Assembly: GCA_003508835.1 (NCBI GenBank)
Contig: PUFA01000057.1
Span: 9,932,501 to 9,996,500 of the forward strand
Source of the DNA: Eonycteris spelaea
Lineage: Eukaryota > Chordata > Mammalia > Chiroptera > Pteropodidae
DNA length: 64,000 bases
Direction: 5' to 3'
Shown here in pieces: positions 34,525 through 47,689 of the stretch. The position numbers were made by a program, and so were the translations under genes. The notes below the pieces were generated by a model. It was not told where the DNA came from and did no database searches. It worked only from the letters and a program-made list of their open reading frames with translations. Position 1 is the stretch's first letter; each line of letters starts with the position of its first letter.

Positions 34525-34672
34525 TTTCTTTCCTTCTTTCCTCTTCCCTTTTTTTATCTCCTTCTGTGTCTTCTTCCTCCCGCCTTCCCCCCTCCTTCTT
34601 TGCTCTTCCTCCTTCTTTCTCTTCTCTTCCCTATTCTTTCTCTTTCTCTTTTTTGTACTTCTTTTTAAAGAG
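34525..34672. repeat. Pyrimidine-rich (CTTT/CTTC) tract
   Basis: C/T-biased with irregular units. A Ser/Phe/Leu-rich plus frame across it is spurious. Confidence 0.85.
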
Positions 34673-37600
34673 AGACTTGAGTGTTAGCTTCTATATGTTG
34701 TATTTTTAATTATTTTAGAAAATCTGGCCCATTTTGTATTGGGACAGATTATTTAGGAAATACTGATAATTTTACAACATACCCTCCCACCCTCGCACAC
34801 GTACACACACATGATAAAGTAGACACTTTTTCCAACAGAAAGACTGTAAGCTAATAAAAGGTATAAGCAAATAAGCAAAGGAAATTTGATACTAAAACAC
34901 AGGTTTTTAAAAAATAGCTTTGATGCTATAATGGTTACTTCTGAAGCAAGTCTTTTTTTTTTTTTGAAAAACATTTGTCTTCTGTATAGAAAAATGAAAA
35001 ATGCAAGCTGCTTCTCATAGTGAGCTAAGAGCTGTATGCTGAGTCTTTTCTTGCAGCCAATTTGAAATTCTTTACATAATAAAATAGTATATAAATATAT
35101 ATTCATATAAATATATATGTGTGTACTTCTACTGCTACTTTACTCACTTAACAAATGTTTCTTAAGCTGGCACCTTATAGAGGACTTGTGAGACTAAGGA
35201 GAGTAAGTTGCAGACAAGTGCTTTTCCTGGAGGACTTGGCTGCTGGGGGAAAGGATGTGTGAGCGGAGCAGTACAAACCCATGAGATGAGCATTTCATAT
35301 ACATCTTCAGCTGTACAACAGCTGTGGAGGGTACTGCCTCTCTCTGGAAAAGCAGGGGGAGGCTGGGCAGATGGTGCTTTTAGATCCAGGTCTTTCAGGG
35401 TGAGTTCTCAAGCTGGGAAGAGACAATGAACATGCTGGGCACCTGAAACGGCATGTGCACAGACTCAAACGCACAAAAGGAAATGGGAATTTGGGGAACC
35501 ATGAGAGGATTTATACAGCCAGGAAGTACCACTCCTGAGGGGGAGGGGGTTATACTAAACCTCATTCAATCTCAAAAATTATTTCTCTCTGGACATTCTG
35601 TGATGCTTTGTGATCATTTTATTTCTACTCCCTGACAGTTTAATTTTCTTGGATATATTTTCACTCTAGTGCATATTTAAGTATAACGTCAATATAAGTT
35701 TATTTAATAATCATATATTCACTGCAGGCCAGAGCAGGGCTTACAAACACTTTTATAAGATAAGGAGAACCTCCCTGGGTTCTTCAAAATACTAAACCTG
35801 TTTTGCACAAGACCAATTATAAATTTACCCCCAGCTAAAGTGGGTGTTGAAACTCTCTAACATAAACAATTGTTTGATAAAATTTTAAAGTAGACAGTTA
35901 TTAAGCTTGAAAAACAATATCAAGTTACAAGAACTTGTGAAGAAATCAGTGTGTTTTGTTTTAAGGATGCGGGGAAATTGGCTTAGTAGCCAAAAGAGTT
36001 TTAAAAAGGTATTGCACACTGCATTGTGACTTCCATTGATTACCTCTCAGGGTTAGTCCTCTCGGTAGTTTAAAATTGGAAAAACCTTATTTTTAGTGCA
36101 CTAAAAGTGCTCTGGCTTGGTTTTTATTGAGTCAGGAGTGACATTACTGGCTACTTTGCAGAGTTCTCTGGAGAAAGGCTGAGTAGAAGTGACTCTGCAT
36201 GCCTTATGCTGCTTGACAAATGTCAAGTGAGAGGGGGCACTGAATGAAAGTTCATAGCTATGCCATTCTCTATAATTGAAAATGCTACGTAAAAAAAATA
36301 AAATATGTCAACAGTTCCTTCTGCCTGCCTAGTATCCTGGAGAGCTGTGTACATTTTAAGTTTTCTCTGCAACTTAAAAGAATTATAACCACAGAGATTA
36401 TGAGGGGAGCAGCTGGTTTGCAAAGCTGCTTTGGGTAAACCTGTCAGAGCTCATGAGTAAACAGAATCTAAATACAGATGCTGCATGTAGGGGAAATCAA
36501 TTGCTTTTTCTACAAAATAAAAGGACGGATTTTGCTCAGGGCAATGTGACGATGATGTGCAACTGTTCTACATTAACTGCAACTTTCTTCTTGATTTCTC
36601 ACCGCCCAATATTCTTTTATTCTACGGCAAACAGTTGAGGTTGTGCATTGTGTTCTGGGAATATCTAAACTGGAAATAATTAAAATATATATTTCATTTA
36701 TAGTGAGCCTTATGTGAGGAGAAGTAAAGACTGCCACAGCTTCCTGAGTATATGAGTTAATGATGTGTTCTGCATTTTCTTAATTTTCCACATTTTAACT
36801 GCCTCTGTTCCTTATTTGGGAGCAAGGAACATTGAGAGACATGGGATACAGACTCACTTGAGCAGAACCTTATAGCTCTCAAGAAAACGAGGGGATAACA
36901 TAGAGAAGGTCAGGTTAAACATGGCACTTCTTGACATTATTTTCCTCCAGTTTCTCCTTTCAATGTCAGAGTTAGTGTATTATTAAGGAAAAGTTGCAAA
37001 CTGGAGATTGGTTTAAAGTCACTGTAGCATTCCATTAGGGTGCGCATTTAGAATATCATGAATAAGTTGATTTTCAAAAGGAAGTTCTGAAAATAATTAT
37101 TTAAAAAGGAAAATACAGACTCACTACAGAAAAAAAAACAAAAAACAAAAACCTCACAACTCTGTGTATGTTGTAAGTACATTAGATACATATCAATGTC
37201 AGAATGAAGTCATTTGTAGCATAAAGATAAATGCCCATTTTTTTCTGAATTAATTTGGACATCATTTTGATAGAGACTAAGCTAGCATAAACAAAGCCAG
37301 AAACGGATATAAAGGTTAAAATGATTATAAATCATGGAGCTTGTTTGTATGACTGTGTTGCATGATTAAAGCTTAAAAAGGAAAAAAGTATTTTACATTG
37401 AGTCACAAGTGTGCTTTTGGTCATGGTTAACTATAAAGGGGAAAAATACAAGAGTTATTTCCAAAATGTTTGGTGATAGAAATTCTGTGGGCAATATACA
37501 AGAAATCAGGATGCATTTTCCAACTTGCAAAGAAATATTATTTTTGTAGGCTTGACTCAAAGTGATAGCAAAAGTCAGTGAATTGAAAAATAAAACGTAA

Positions 37601-37929
37601 AGGGCATGAAATATTTTATCCCAGATAATCCCATTAGAAAGTCTGTGACAGGATGAAAAAGTATCTTCCTCAACAGCAACCCACAACCTCTGGCTTAGAG
37701 CCAGGATGTGAGAGAGGAATGCAAACATGCTCTTCCAAATTGCTTGACACTCTGGTAGTAGACAGTAGATTTCTCTGAAATTACATTTTAACACCTTGCA
37801 ATCAGGTCTTTATGAATGTCCATCTTGTTGAATGAAATCTGAATTTTTTAATATCAGTCAGAAAAATAGAGATAATTTCTGGTGGTTTGGAAAAGATGAA
37901 GAGGAACAATACAGAGAAAGATGACTTAT
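34673..37929. other. Repeat-poor unassigned sequence
   Basis: No LINE, SINE or LTR recognised over more than 3 kb. A slightly more GC-rich patch lies at 35170-35560. The longest frame, 133 codons on the minus strand at 37393-37794, has no recognised motif, no splice-flanked exon signature that I can defend, and is treated as chance. Confidence 0.4.
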
Positions 37930-38330
37930 GTTCTGTCTTAGGTTGAAATGCCCTCAGAAACAGATTCTGAGACAACAATTTGGGTACGAGCAGTTTATTG
38001 GGAAGTGAACCCAGGAATCACTGTGAGGAAGTAGGGAGGAGAAACAAGGAAGGGAGGGGAAGAAGCCAACAAAACACTTTATTGTGGGGTGCAAACCTGC
38101 AGAACACCTCTGGGAAAGAGTCATAGGTCAGGGAGAATAAACGTCACCTCTCAGGCTTCCCAACCTACTGCTTCCTTGGCTAACAAGTGTTGGCATAGGG
38201 CAATATGAAGTCACTTCTTTAAATGGGTGAGAGCAGCCATGCACATCATGAGCAAAATGCCCGTGGCTGGCTCTGGTTGGGAGGCTTAGTTTGATTTACC
38301 ACATTGGCATGAGACTAAGACAAAATTTGA
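37930..38330 (-). repeat. LTR-like ancient repeat, copy 3 (reversed)
   Basis: The left end 'cagattctgagacaacaatt' followed by 'agtttattgggaagtgaacc' is the reverse complement of the right-end block of the repeats at 15860, 16650 and 39590 (AATAAAC motif, then CAAAT...TCTCAG). Confidence 0.55.
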
Positions 38331-39589
38331 ATCTTAATATGAAAATATCATGACTTTTCCATCACATAGGAGCAGACTGCTATGCACCAAACCTGGCCTC
38401 TTTATTTTTCAGTCCTGTGCTCTATATTGCTCTCGAGAGATGCTAGGCAAGGTCATAGAACAATTGTGTGAAAACATTAACAGATCTAGTAAAATAGGTT
38501 TACATCATGTATGATACATGCTTCACTAATGGTAAATTAATCATCAGCTTTATTAAAAGCCCATTTTTATTGTCTTATCACCACAAACAATTCTTTATAA
38601 TGTGCTTTGTCCATGCTTCCTTACTAGGAAAAAAGAACGGCTAGTAAGTACATCATTAGAAGTGAGAGTGCCTCTTGCATCCCCAGATTCATCCTGTCCT
38701 ATCTCCCTCTTTATCCTTAAAGTTTTGTGAACTTCTTGTCATCAACAAACAACTGAGATCCAAACATATGTTTAGTGTTACTCTGAGGAGAAAATAATGA
38801 TGATATCCCCAATAAAAAGGGGTCTGCATAATATCACAGCTCCTTAAGTTTGGAAAATGTCCCCCATACTTGGAAAAATGGAGAGTATCACTTTGCTCTT
38901 TCAGATTAACTGGCATCCCCATCACCTTCAAACACATTAGTATTTCTAAATATATTAATAAAAGATTATAAGACTCCTTTGGTGAAAGTTGAGTGTGAGT
39001 GCTCAATGTAAGAAGTCTACACTTAAGAAGGATTAAAACAGTAAGAAGTAATAATCACCCTCTTGGTAGTCTATGTGAGCTTGTCAACAGATTGCTTTCA
39101 CATCAACTCTTGATATTTGATTATTTTCTTGTCTGGACAAGGCATATAAGATCTGAATCTTTCCTTTTTGCTTCAGCCCCATGAATTGTACATACTTGTT
39201 AAACGGGTGATGGGGACCTGGTGCTATCTTTCTACTAAAAGAATGGGTCACTGTGGTCCTTAGTAGCAGACAGAAAAAAGGAGGGGTATTTATTGTCTTC
39301 ATAAGTGAGCCCATCGTGTGGTTTCCTTCAGGAGGATAAGGTTCTATGGGTCAGCATCAAAAAATTGAAAGACTAGTAAATTGCCATGGTGCTATGGAAA
39401 CAGGTGGAAGTAGGCTAAATATTTGCTGCTACTAGTGAATATGTGAGTGTGAAACTCATGACAACTGAGGCTCTTAGGTAGCAGTGAAGTGGACGGTCCT
39501 CTCTACCTGCTTGATTTCCCATGATTTTATAACTAGAGGTAGAATTAAATTGTAGGACAGAATTCTAGTGGTTTAAATATTGCAAAGAT
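38331..39589. other. Unassigned sequence
   Basis: No gene or repeat recognised. A 105-codon minus frame (38689-39006) lacks any family signature. Confidence 0.4.
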
Positions 39590-40070
39590 TTTAACTCTGT
39601 GAACATTAACATGTAGTTTTATCTAAAACACTGTATGGTTGTCATGGAGGTGTGCCACTTGGATATTTCTTTAAGAAAGGAGTTGTCGACCAGCCATCAG
39701 GGCAACAGATAGCAGACAGCCACCAGCTGCAGCACTTTTGTAATTTACCACAGTGTTTGCACTGAGGCCTCACACTTTCCAGGCAGTCCCTGGTCAATAA
39801 CAGAACATTCTAGGGCCTGGTTATTTCTTTTCAACACTGGAACTTCATTTTATTTTTTCAGGACTACCTTGAAGGCTGAAGCTCTTCCTACCCAATCATT
39901 TTTCCTTCCCTTAACTTCTTTCACAGGTGTGAGATCTACATCGTGATCTGAAGACTTTCCTTCTTTACTGCTATCCCTTCTTATCATTCACAGGTATTAC
40001 CCCAATAAGTCTTTACCACTCATAACTGTGCCTTGATATTCACTTTCTGAAGGACCCAACTTACATACAC
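39590..40070 (+). repeat. LTR-like ancient repeat, copy 4
   Basis: Pyrimidine-rich block (39880-39990), then 'ttaccccaataagtctttac' and 'actttctgaaggacccaact', the same terminal design as copies 1-3. Confidence 0.5.
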
Positions 40071-40200
40071 TGAATAAGGTAAAAAATGTGTATTTAACCT
40101 CTGGCTTTTTAATCTCCTGTCTCAGAGCTACCAGGCAAAGGGCCAGGAGAACCATAGAGCAATCCAGAAATTTGGTTTGGGCTCTTGTTATTGCATTTGA

Positions 40201-40320
40201 AAGCCAGAAAATAGACTTCTTTTTTTTTTTTATTTGACTCAACCTAACTACCTAATCTTTAAAGCCAGAAAATAGACTTCTTTTTTTTTTATTTGACTCA
40301 ACCTAACTACCTAATCTTTA
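40201..40320. repeat. Recent tandem duplication of a 59-61 bp unit
   Basis: Units 40201-40261 and 40262-40320 are identical except for the T run (12 T in the first, 10 in the second). The unit begins 'aagccagaaaatagacttct'. Near-perfect identity means it arose recently or that the assembly duplicated it. Confidence 0.95.
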
Positions 40321-41224
40321 AAGCATCTAGTTGCCCAAGATTTATTTGCATCTGAAGTACTATTATTATTATATCTTTGGCTCTTTATAGTTGTATAACC
40401 AAAAAACTATCAAATAGCAATCTGAGTACCATTAAGTCAAATGACCCATGCTGCAACTGAATTTCATATGGCAACATTTTAATCATAATTTCATTATAAA
40501 GGAATTTCAAAATGGAAGGATTTATTAATTATGGTATTGTTGGTTTTAGACCCTTGTCTAAAGCAAAGCATCACTTGTTAATACTTTTTTGCTGTCTTTA
40601 AAAACCTGTGTCAGAATTTGATGTCTGGAAAACCTAGCAGCCACCATGCCTACCACTGAAAAAGAGGCATGAATGATTTCTACTTATGCTCCATTGTGCA
40701 TCTTTTCTCTCTAAAGAATAAAAGAGTCTGTGAGGTTCAAAAAAGTCTAGGTTTAAACATGATCATCAGTGACCATTGCTTTAAATAATGGCAACAGCCA
40801 CTCCTGGGAACTCAAAGGCAACATATTAACTTGTTATGTTGGGTTGACCATTAAATTAAATGGGATATTGAGGATGTGTTGGACTCTGCAGTTATCCAAG
40901 TTTTGATTATTATGAAATTAACTTGTGTCTTGGTAATCTATACAGTACCCAGAAAACCACATTGTCTCCTAAAACAGGTTGAAAAAGCAAAGACAGTAAA
41001 TATATGATATATTTCTAAAAGTATAAGACAACATAGACCTAAACAGACAGTCAAGCTACTTGGCCATATGAAACCTCACTTATTCAGGTGAATTGTTGGA
41101 AAAGTTATTTTGAACAGTTTAACAGTCTATATTTCATGTTAAATTGTGGTTTAACTTCTAAAATTTGTATATAGTAACACAAACTAATGGCTAGCATGTT
41201 TTTACAAGACTAGATGGAAATAAA
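40321..41224. other. Unassigned sequence
   Basis: No gene or named repeat recognised. Confidence 0.4.
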
Positions 41225-41400
41225 AACTCTGGAATAAAAATCTTGTCTCTTTTATCTGTGTGATCCTGGGAAAATTAATTAAAATTTCTGAACCTCTGTT
41301 TTCTTATATGTAAAAGTGATGACCCTGGTACCTAGCTAATGGAACTGCTGTGAGAATGTTGGAAGGAAATAACATACTCAGAGTGAACTCAGAACAAATG
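41225..41400 (+). repeat. MIR SINE, plus strand
   Basis: 'tctgtgtgatcctgggaaaa', 'tctgaacctctgttttctta', 'tgtaaaagtgatgaccctgg' and 'gctgtgagaatgttggaagg' follow the MIR core and 3' half. Confidence 0.75.
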
Positions 41401-42775
41401 ATTTCAGACATAAATAGTGGTAAGGGTGAAGGTCAACAGAATGCAAAAATGTATATGAAATGTTGAGAAATTACTTGAGGCCTTATTTACAGTACCCATT
41501 TTGTCATTGGAATCACTTTTTTAAACGAATATATAAGAAACTCTAGCTCAGTGAAGAAATAGTTGTTATTATAAATTTAAATTGGTGGGATTCACTTAAC
41601 AAAGTGATGCACTGAGAACTTGCAAGATGATCATTAAATTTATCTGAGGTATTTACTGTTGCAAATGCCATGTAATTATGATTAAAGGTAAGTTTTACAA
41701 TATTTCTGAAGTAAACACATTTAGCTCCATCCTTCAATATCTAAGGTACATTAATAAATCCACTCAGTATTTTTTTTTAATTCTGAGAAGAAATGTTAAA
41801 GATCATATTGAAATAGAGCCAGATGGTTAGATACAACTTTTCATGTTAGGTGAATTCTCATAATTTACTTTATCCTGAAGCAACCACAAAAGCAGAAATC
41901 ATGGTGAATGGCCTCCAAGAACATCAAATCCAAATAACCTCAGGGGTTTTATGTTCTGTCAAACATTTCATCAAATGGCATGAGAAACATATCTTTCATG
42001 TCCTTTTCATTTTTAAAACAGCTGTATCCTTTACATTAGAGGAAAGTAGTTTTGATATGTGTTTTAAATTACTGCATATAATAACATTCTTCTCTAAAAA
42101 TGTATGTTTTCCCTTGGTTAAATAAATGCAAAGTTGTTTTTAAATATATATATAAACACAGTTGATTCATTTAATTCTCTTTCAGATAAAATTTTTAAAA
42201 TCTGAAATTATTCTCTTCTACCTTAAATAAAACAAAGAAACAGTTATGATTTCAGGCACACAAGACATTTTTAGCCTCTTCTACAAATGGAATTTTTTAA
42301 AAAATTGATGAATAGGTAACATATAGTAGTCAAGATGACAACTAATCTGATTTTTTTAAAATGTGTGCTTGTGTAGCAGATGAATTGGGAAATGTGTTAT
42401 CTAAATATGTCATGGGATATATTGACTTTAATTTGTAACATATGTGAAGTTTAATCATTAAGCAATGAATTTTTTTCTGAGGTCCGTATGGTGAATATCA
42501 ATGAATATAATATTTTTTGAGCTGAATGAAATGCCCAAGATCGATCTCTCAAGATTTAATTACCCACTTAAAAGTCTCCAGAGTTCCTGAAGGAACCCCT
42601 GAGACCCATAGATCATGTTCCTTGATGGTAGCTATGCATTGGAAGGCAAGCAGAAGGCAGGGCCCTATCTGGAATTTTAGAGTGGGTGACCACAGATTGG
42701 AGACCTCACCACCCCTTCCCCCATTCAGTGGTGCCGGTTGTAGATCCTATAAGCCCAAAGTGTCTTACCTCCTGG
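41401..42775. other. Unassigned AT-rich sequence
   Basis: No gene or repeat recognised. Confidence 0.4.
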
Positions 42776-42791
42776 TGATGTGATGATGATA

Positions 42792-42833
<42 letters not shown>
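42776..42833. repeat. (GAT)n microsatellite
   Basis: About 18 GAT units with one ATAAT interruption. The poly-serine minus frame over it is spurious. Confidence 0.95.
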
Positions 42834-42939
42834 TTAATTGAATATAGTAATAACATTGCCTTCCAATTAATGAATGTTCTCTATACACTAGGCACCATGT
42901 GAAATATTTAAAATGAATTATTTCTAATTTTCACACGAT

Positions 42940-43870
42940 TCATTTATTCAATTATTCATTCTTTTTTTAATGAGATTTTATTGCACACCTACTATAAGCC
43001 AGGCCCTGGCCAAGTTCACAGCAGTGAATGAATCCCTCACAGAACTGATGCTGCAATAAAGCAGGGAATCAACAGCAGCCTTTGCAGAAAAAAGCAGTAA
43101 TCACATCATGAAATTGGTGCTATGCAGAACTGAACAAGTTAACAGAACAGGGAGAAGTGGAGGAGGAAGGGTGTGCCTACCTAGATAAAATTGTTAGGAA
43201 AGGCTTTTCTAGGGAAATGGCATTTGAGCTAAAGCTGGAAAGGCTTGGAGGAGCCAGTCTGAGGGAATAGCAAGTGCCATACCCTGAAGTAGAGTAGAGC
43301 TTGGCAGGTATAAGCAAAAGGAATGAGGCCAGTGTAGCTGGAGGGTAGCACATAAGAAAGATGGTGTGACCGGGTAGAGCAGGGCAGGCTAGGGGGTAAT
43401 ACTGGGCATAGAAGGCCATGTTTGGGACTTTAAATGTTCTTCAAAGAACATAGGAAGCACTGAAGGATTGAAAGCTAGGTAATGGTCTAAGTCAATTTAT
43501 GATTTTAAAAGATTCCTCCATCTGTAATCCAAGATAGATGCAGGGAATCATAGTATGTGAGCTTCCAATTAGAAAGCTCCTGTAACCCAGCCAATAATGA
43601 TAATGGTGTGGAACATGGGGTGGCAGGGAAAATGGAGGGCAATGAATGGTTTGGAAGTTGAATATGACTGGCTGGCATAGTCAGTACAAGGGATGAGAGA
43701 CGGAGGGTTTTGGCCTTAACGATTTGGCTGTGCAGAAACCAATAAATGAGATGGGAAATTTGGGTGAGGAGGGGATTTTAGTAATAAAGTTCAGAAAACT
43801 GAATTCAGATATATTAATTTTGTGTTATCACTTGGACATCAGCCTGAGATTTTAAGCAGGGAGATTAGAT
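42940..43870 (-). mobile_element. L2-type LINE 3'-region, best-preserved copy
   Basis: Long ordered match to reversed L2 3' sequence: 'ctactataagccaggccctg', 'atggcatttgagctaaagct', 'gaatagcaagtgccataccc', 'gaatgaggccagtgtagctg', 'actgggcatagaaggccatg'. It runs left to right from the L2 3' end inwards. No long L2 reading frame remains. Confidence 0.7.
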
Positions 43871-45429
43871 ACAGATCCATGATGCCTTATACACAATTCA
43901 AAAATCCATAAATCTCCAAGAAATAAATTTTTCTTCATAACTCTTTTGACGACAAAATCTGAACTGAACCAACATTAAGTTTTTGACAGTCCTGATTTAT
44001 CCCTCTGGGAATGTTCATACAGTCAAAGTAGGAAATTACAGGGTGATTCCCTGGACCCCACTGGGGCTGCAGTGTGCCCTGTGCACCAGATTAATGTTAT
44101 AAAACACATCTGCCTCCTCCTCCCCTGCCCTCAAATTTTGCATAAGGATCTGTGGATTTCTGTAGAAGTCTTGAAATCAGTGGTAAGTACAATCCTGAAG
44201 ATGTACATTTGGACCTTAATCCTCAAAGGACAAGTTAAAAAGGAAGAATTTGGGAAATTCATGATCACTTTCTGGAGTTTTAGTTGAATTTTCAGCAAGA
44301 GCCCAGTTTTTTGAACACAATTTTCAGAGATTGCTTTTTACGATATATGGCCATTAATTATATGACTTTAAAATCATTTTATTTTCTAAATGCTTTTTAC
44401 AACACTTTTTATTTTATTTATTAAGATAAGCATTAATTTTTCCATGACACTCAAGTATAAAAATGTCATGGTTCTTCTCTCTCTTAAAAAAAAAAAATCA
44501 AATTAAATGTAACTTGAACTTCCATTCACAAGTCTAAGGTAAGAAATACAAAATCTGTTAGCTTTGAAGGGATTCTTTTTTATTCTGTCTTACAATTCCA
44601 GATAATCTTTGGAATAATTCTGTCATGGGAAACTGGGACAGTCTCTGTCTTCAGGTGTTGGTAACTGGCCATCACTGGCATTACTCCTACCTCAGGCCCT
44701 ATAATTCATTTGAGGCTGGCCAGCTCTCCATAAACCATGTCCACCTGCTGAGACCTTTCTTGCTTAGGGCCTGGCATTTGGCGCTGTACCTCCATAGTTC
44801 ATGTAGTCCCCCCATCCCACGGGATTAGCTAGTCTGGGTGGGATTTGGAATCATTGATGGCCTTCCCCATCCATGGGACATTACCTTCTATGCAGGGTGA
44901 TTGCTCATCTTTGCTGGGATGGAACCTGCCAATCTTTTGACCATTAAAACCTCCAGCTTCCCTCTACACTTCTTCCTTGGACAGTTTACTTCCCGATAGA
45001 AGATACACATTACTCTAGGTAAGTCTGTAGCAGCAACACAAACATAAGATACTGGAAAAGTTTTCATTAAGCACACTCTTACAGACTAAATAGACCAAGT
45101 AAATAAACAACAACCAAAAAATCCTACAAATATCTGCTCATTAATAAGTTCTCAAAGTATAAAACGTGTGTTTGGTAGAATTAAGATGCAAAGGGAAGGA
45201 GAGAAAAAGTGTTGAGAAAGGGAAATCTATAAAGAATAAGCATGATTTTAAACCTGGTTTTGCAATATTCCAGGGGTTTCTCCAACTATCTCAAAGGAAT
45301 AGTATACAACCTTCAAAACATGATCAAATTTATATCTCTAAACTATCACCCACGAGACAGTTTGGAAAAAGTTTGAAATAGTGTAACTAAGTTGGATAAA
45401 CTATATGTGGTGATTAATTTTTAAAATAT
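43871..45429. other. Unassigned sequence
   Basis: A less AT-rich patch at 44600-45010 may be an old LTR or conserved DNA, but I cannot name it. No gene recognised. Confidence 0.35.
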
Positions 45430-45700
45430 ACATTTTTCCTCCCAGTAATTAAACTAATATCTAACTGTAGGACAATTTGAAAATACAGAAAAGCCTAAAA
45501 GGATAAAATTAATACTGCCTGTAATCATATCAGGAATAACCTTTGCCATATTTTGATGTTTTCTTTCCCATTTTTGTCTCTAATTTCTGGCTCTGTATCT
45601 ATGTATTTTTGTATTTACATAACTGAAGGATTACAGTATATAAAAGTTTGTATTCTGTTTTTCTTTCAGTATTCTCAGATTGTCATGTTTCATTTTCAAG
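45430..45700 (-). mobile_element. L1 3'-region fragment (L1ME-like), minus strand
   Basis: 'aatttgaaaatacagaaaag', 'actgcctgtaatcatatcag' and 'gtttgtattctgtttttctt' resemble a reversed old L1 3' passage. Confidence 0.45.
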
Positions 45701-46019
45701 AAATATGCCTAAAAATAAAATTAGGGTGCCAAACGATTAGTTTTCACTGAGACCTGAACAAGCATGCTTCTCTCTTCCCTTGGCCAGTGCACATGTGCTT
45801 CAAGGAGCTCCACAAGTATAAAATAAGACTGAAAATAAAACAGGAATACAAATATCATTTAATGGTGACATCTGCAGAAACTATGCCTTTTAACCATCTC
45901 TTTCTAGGGTGTTTCTTATTTTTCACAGTTATTTTATAACTCTCATTAATTTTTGCCTATATTTCTGATTTTTGTCCTTAAGATAGTTTGAAGTTGAAAC
46001 CTGGAACAAAGAACGTGAA

Positions 46020-46380
46020 CATTTTAATTTAAATTTTTATTACAATTTTTTCTCATAAAATTTGTCATTTTAAAATTTGGATATACAAAAAAGTAAAATA
46101 TGTAAAATATAGGTCATAACTTATCTGTAACCTAGAGAAAATTACTATCAGTACTGTGATATTTATCCTTTATGATTTTATGAACATAAATTTATGCTCC
46201 TTTTATTAATATCACTTACTCTTATATTGTACTTTCCCCTATCATTACATATTATTTGAAAACATAATTTTAATGACTCTTTCTCTCTCACACATCCTAA
46301 TGTATTTAGCCATTTCCCTTTCATTGATTCTATTTAAGCTGTTTCCCAACTTTTTACTATCTCAAATATCAAAGCCATAA
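46020..46380 (-). mobile_element. L1 3'-region fragment (L1ME-like), minus strand
   Basis: 'atgtatttagccatttccct', 'ttgattctatttaagctgtt' and 'cccaactttttactatctca' follow the reversed L1 passage that reads 'ttatttaaccattcccctat...' in consensus. Confidence 0.45.
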
Positions 46381-46714
46381 ATACCCCCAGTTTCAGTCTT
46401 TGAACCTCTTCTAGCTTAACCCCACCCCATGAATGGGGATACTGAAACCAAGACATACAAGAGGACTTCATCAGGCTGCTGTCAGCACATTTGTATTTCC
46501 TGTGCAAACTGCAAAGAGGTGCTTCTCCAGGTGATGGATCATAAAAACCTCCTCTGAGAGGATCAAAAGTGCCATTTCTTGGGATGGTACAGCCTTGCCA
46601 GGAACATAGCTGGTTGAACAAAGTGTGGGCTAGAATTTTAGGCCCACCTTTTTGTCCATGTGTTTTTGTTACAGTAGACAACCTATTCAACCTTACACCA
46701 CTGTCATTCCACAT

Positions 46715-46812
46715 GTAAGTTTTTACCCAAAGTCACAGAGCTAGTAAATGACTTTGCTGGTTGGCAAATCCAAATTTGATCAACTTCAAATCTGTTGCTC
46801 TTATAGCTATAC
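46715..46812 (-). repeat. MIR SINE fragment, minus strand
   Basis: 'acccaaagtcacagagctag', 'taaatgactttgctggttgg' and 'caaatccaaatttgatcaac' are the reverse complement of the MIR core and head. Confidence 0.7.
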
Positions 46813-47689
46813 CTCAAAAATGCCTTCCTGATCAGGTCAAGAGATCAGTAGGCTAGGATTTTTATAGTTCTTTATATGTGATATTCATGGCATGGCACTG
46901 ATTAGACATTTCCATTTTGAAAAAAAAAAAAACAGTAAGCACAGGAATATATAACCATTCTAATCAGGCAATTATAGGTATTGCCTGTCTTTCTAATTTA
47001 CCCAAATTTTGTGATGTAAAAAGTCCAAAGTTATGGACTGAGATTTTTTTTTTTAATTAACTGTGGTCTTTGGGATTCTCGGAAAATGTCCCCTCTGCCA
47101 ATTCAACTGGGCAAAATGTTAAAAACAACAAATATCTCAAACACAGCCTTAACCTTCATAATATGCAATGAACAACTATAAGTCAATTGCTTTAGGGATC
47201 ACTGCTGGTTTTGACATCCCACCAAGATGCTCTGGAATTTTATCCTAACCTAGTCATAATTTTCCTTTCAAAACTTGGAAAGCAGCTTCTACCCAAAGGC
47301 AGAGAGAGAATGAGAAAATGACAGTGAAGTGAGAACTGAAGAGTTAATGTGTCCATTTTACATTCTTTAAACCAGTCCTTTCTGTTGCATATTTTGGCAC
47401 ATGGTTATTAGACATATTTTAGTCGATCTTTGCAAAGTTGAAAGTTGATTCAAAGCCAGATGTTCAGAAATAGACTCAGAAGGCAATTGTAATTTTTCAT
47501 CCCTCAATTTTTGTACAGAAAGGTCATTGTAAAATTGTTCTAGACTGATGGATGGCCCATTGAAAACTGGGTCAAAAACATGGCTGTGATAGAAAATCCC
47601 CTGGATTATAAAGGGCCTAAATAACAGTGAACAGAACCTGAAACAGTTTTTCAGGTCTGGATTTGGAGGCAACTGGACTTCCTTTGCAT
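46813..47689. other. Unassigned sequence
   Basis: A 118-codon minus frame (47367-47723) has no recognised family and is treated as chance. Confidence 0.4.

Noticed and set aside
42776..42833. Regular short repeats that might suggest a CRISPR-like array
   Set aside because: Trinucleotide microsatellite without spacers, in a eukaryotic genome.
46334..46714. 126-codon minus frame with Cys and Trp residues
   Set aside because: No domain or motif recognised, partly overlaps L1 debris, length expected by chance.
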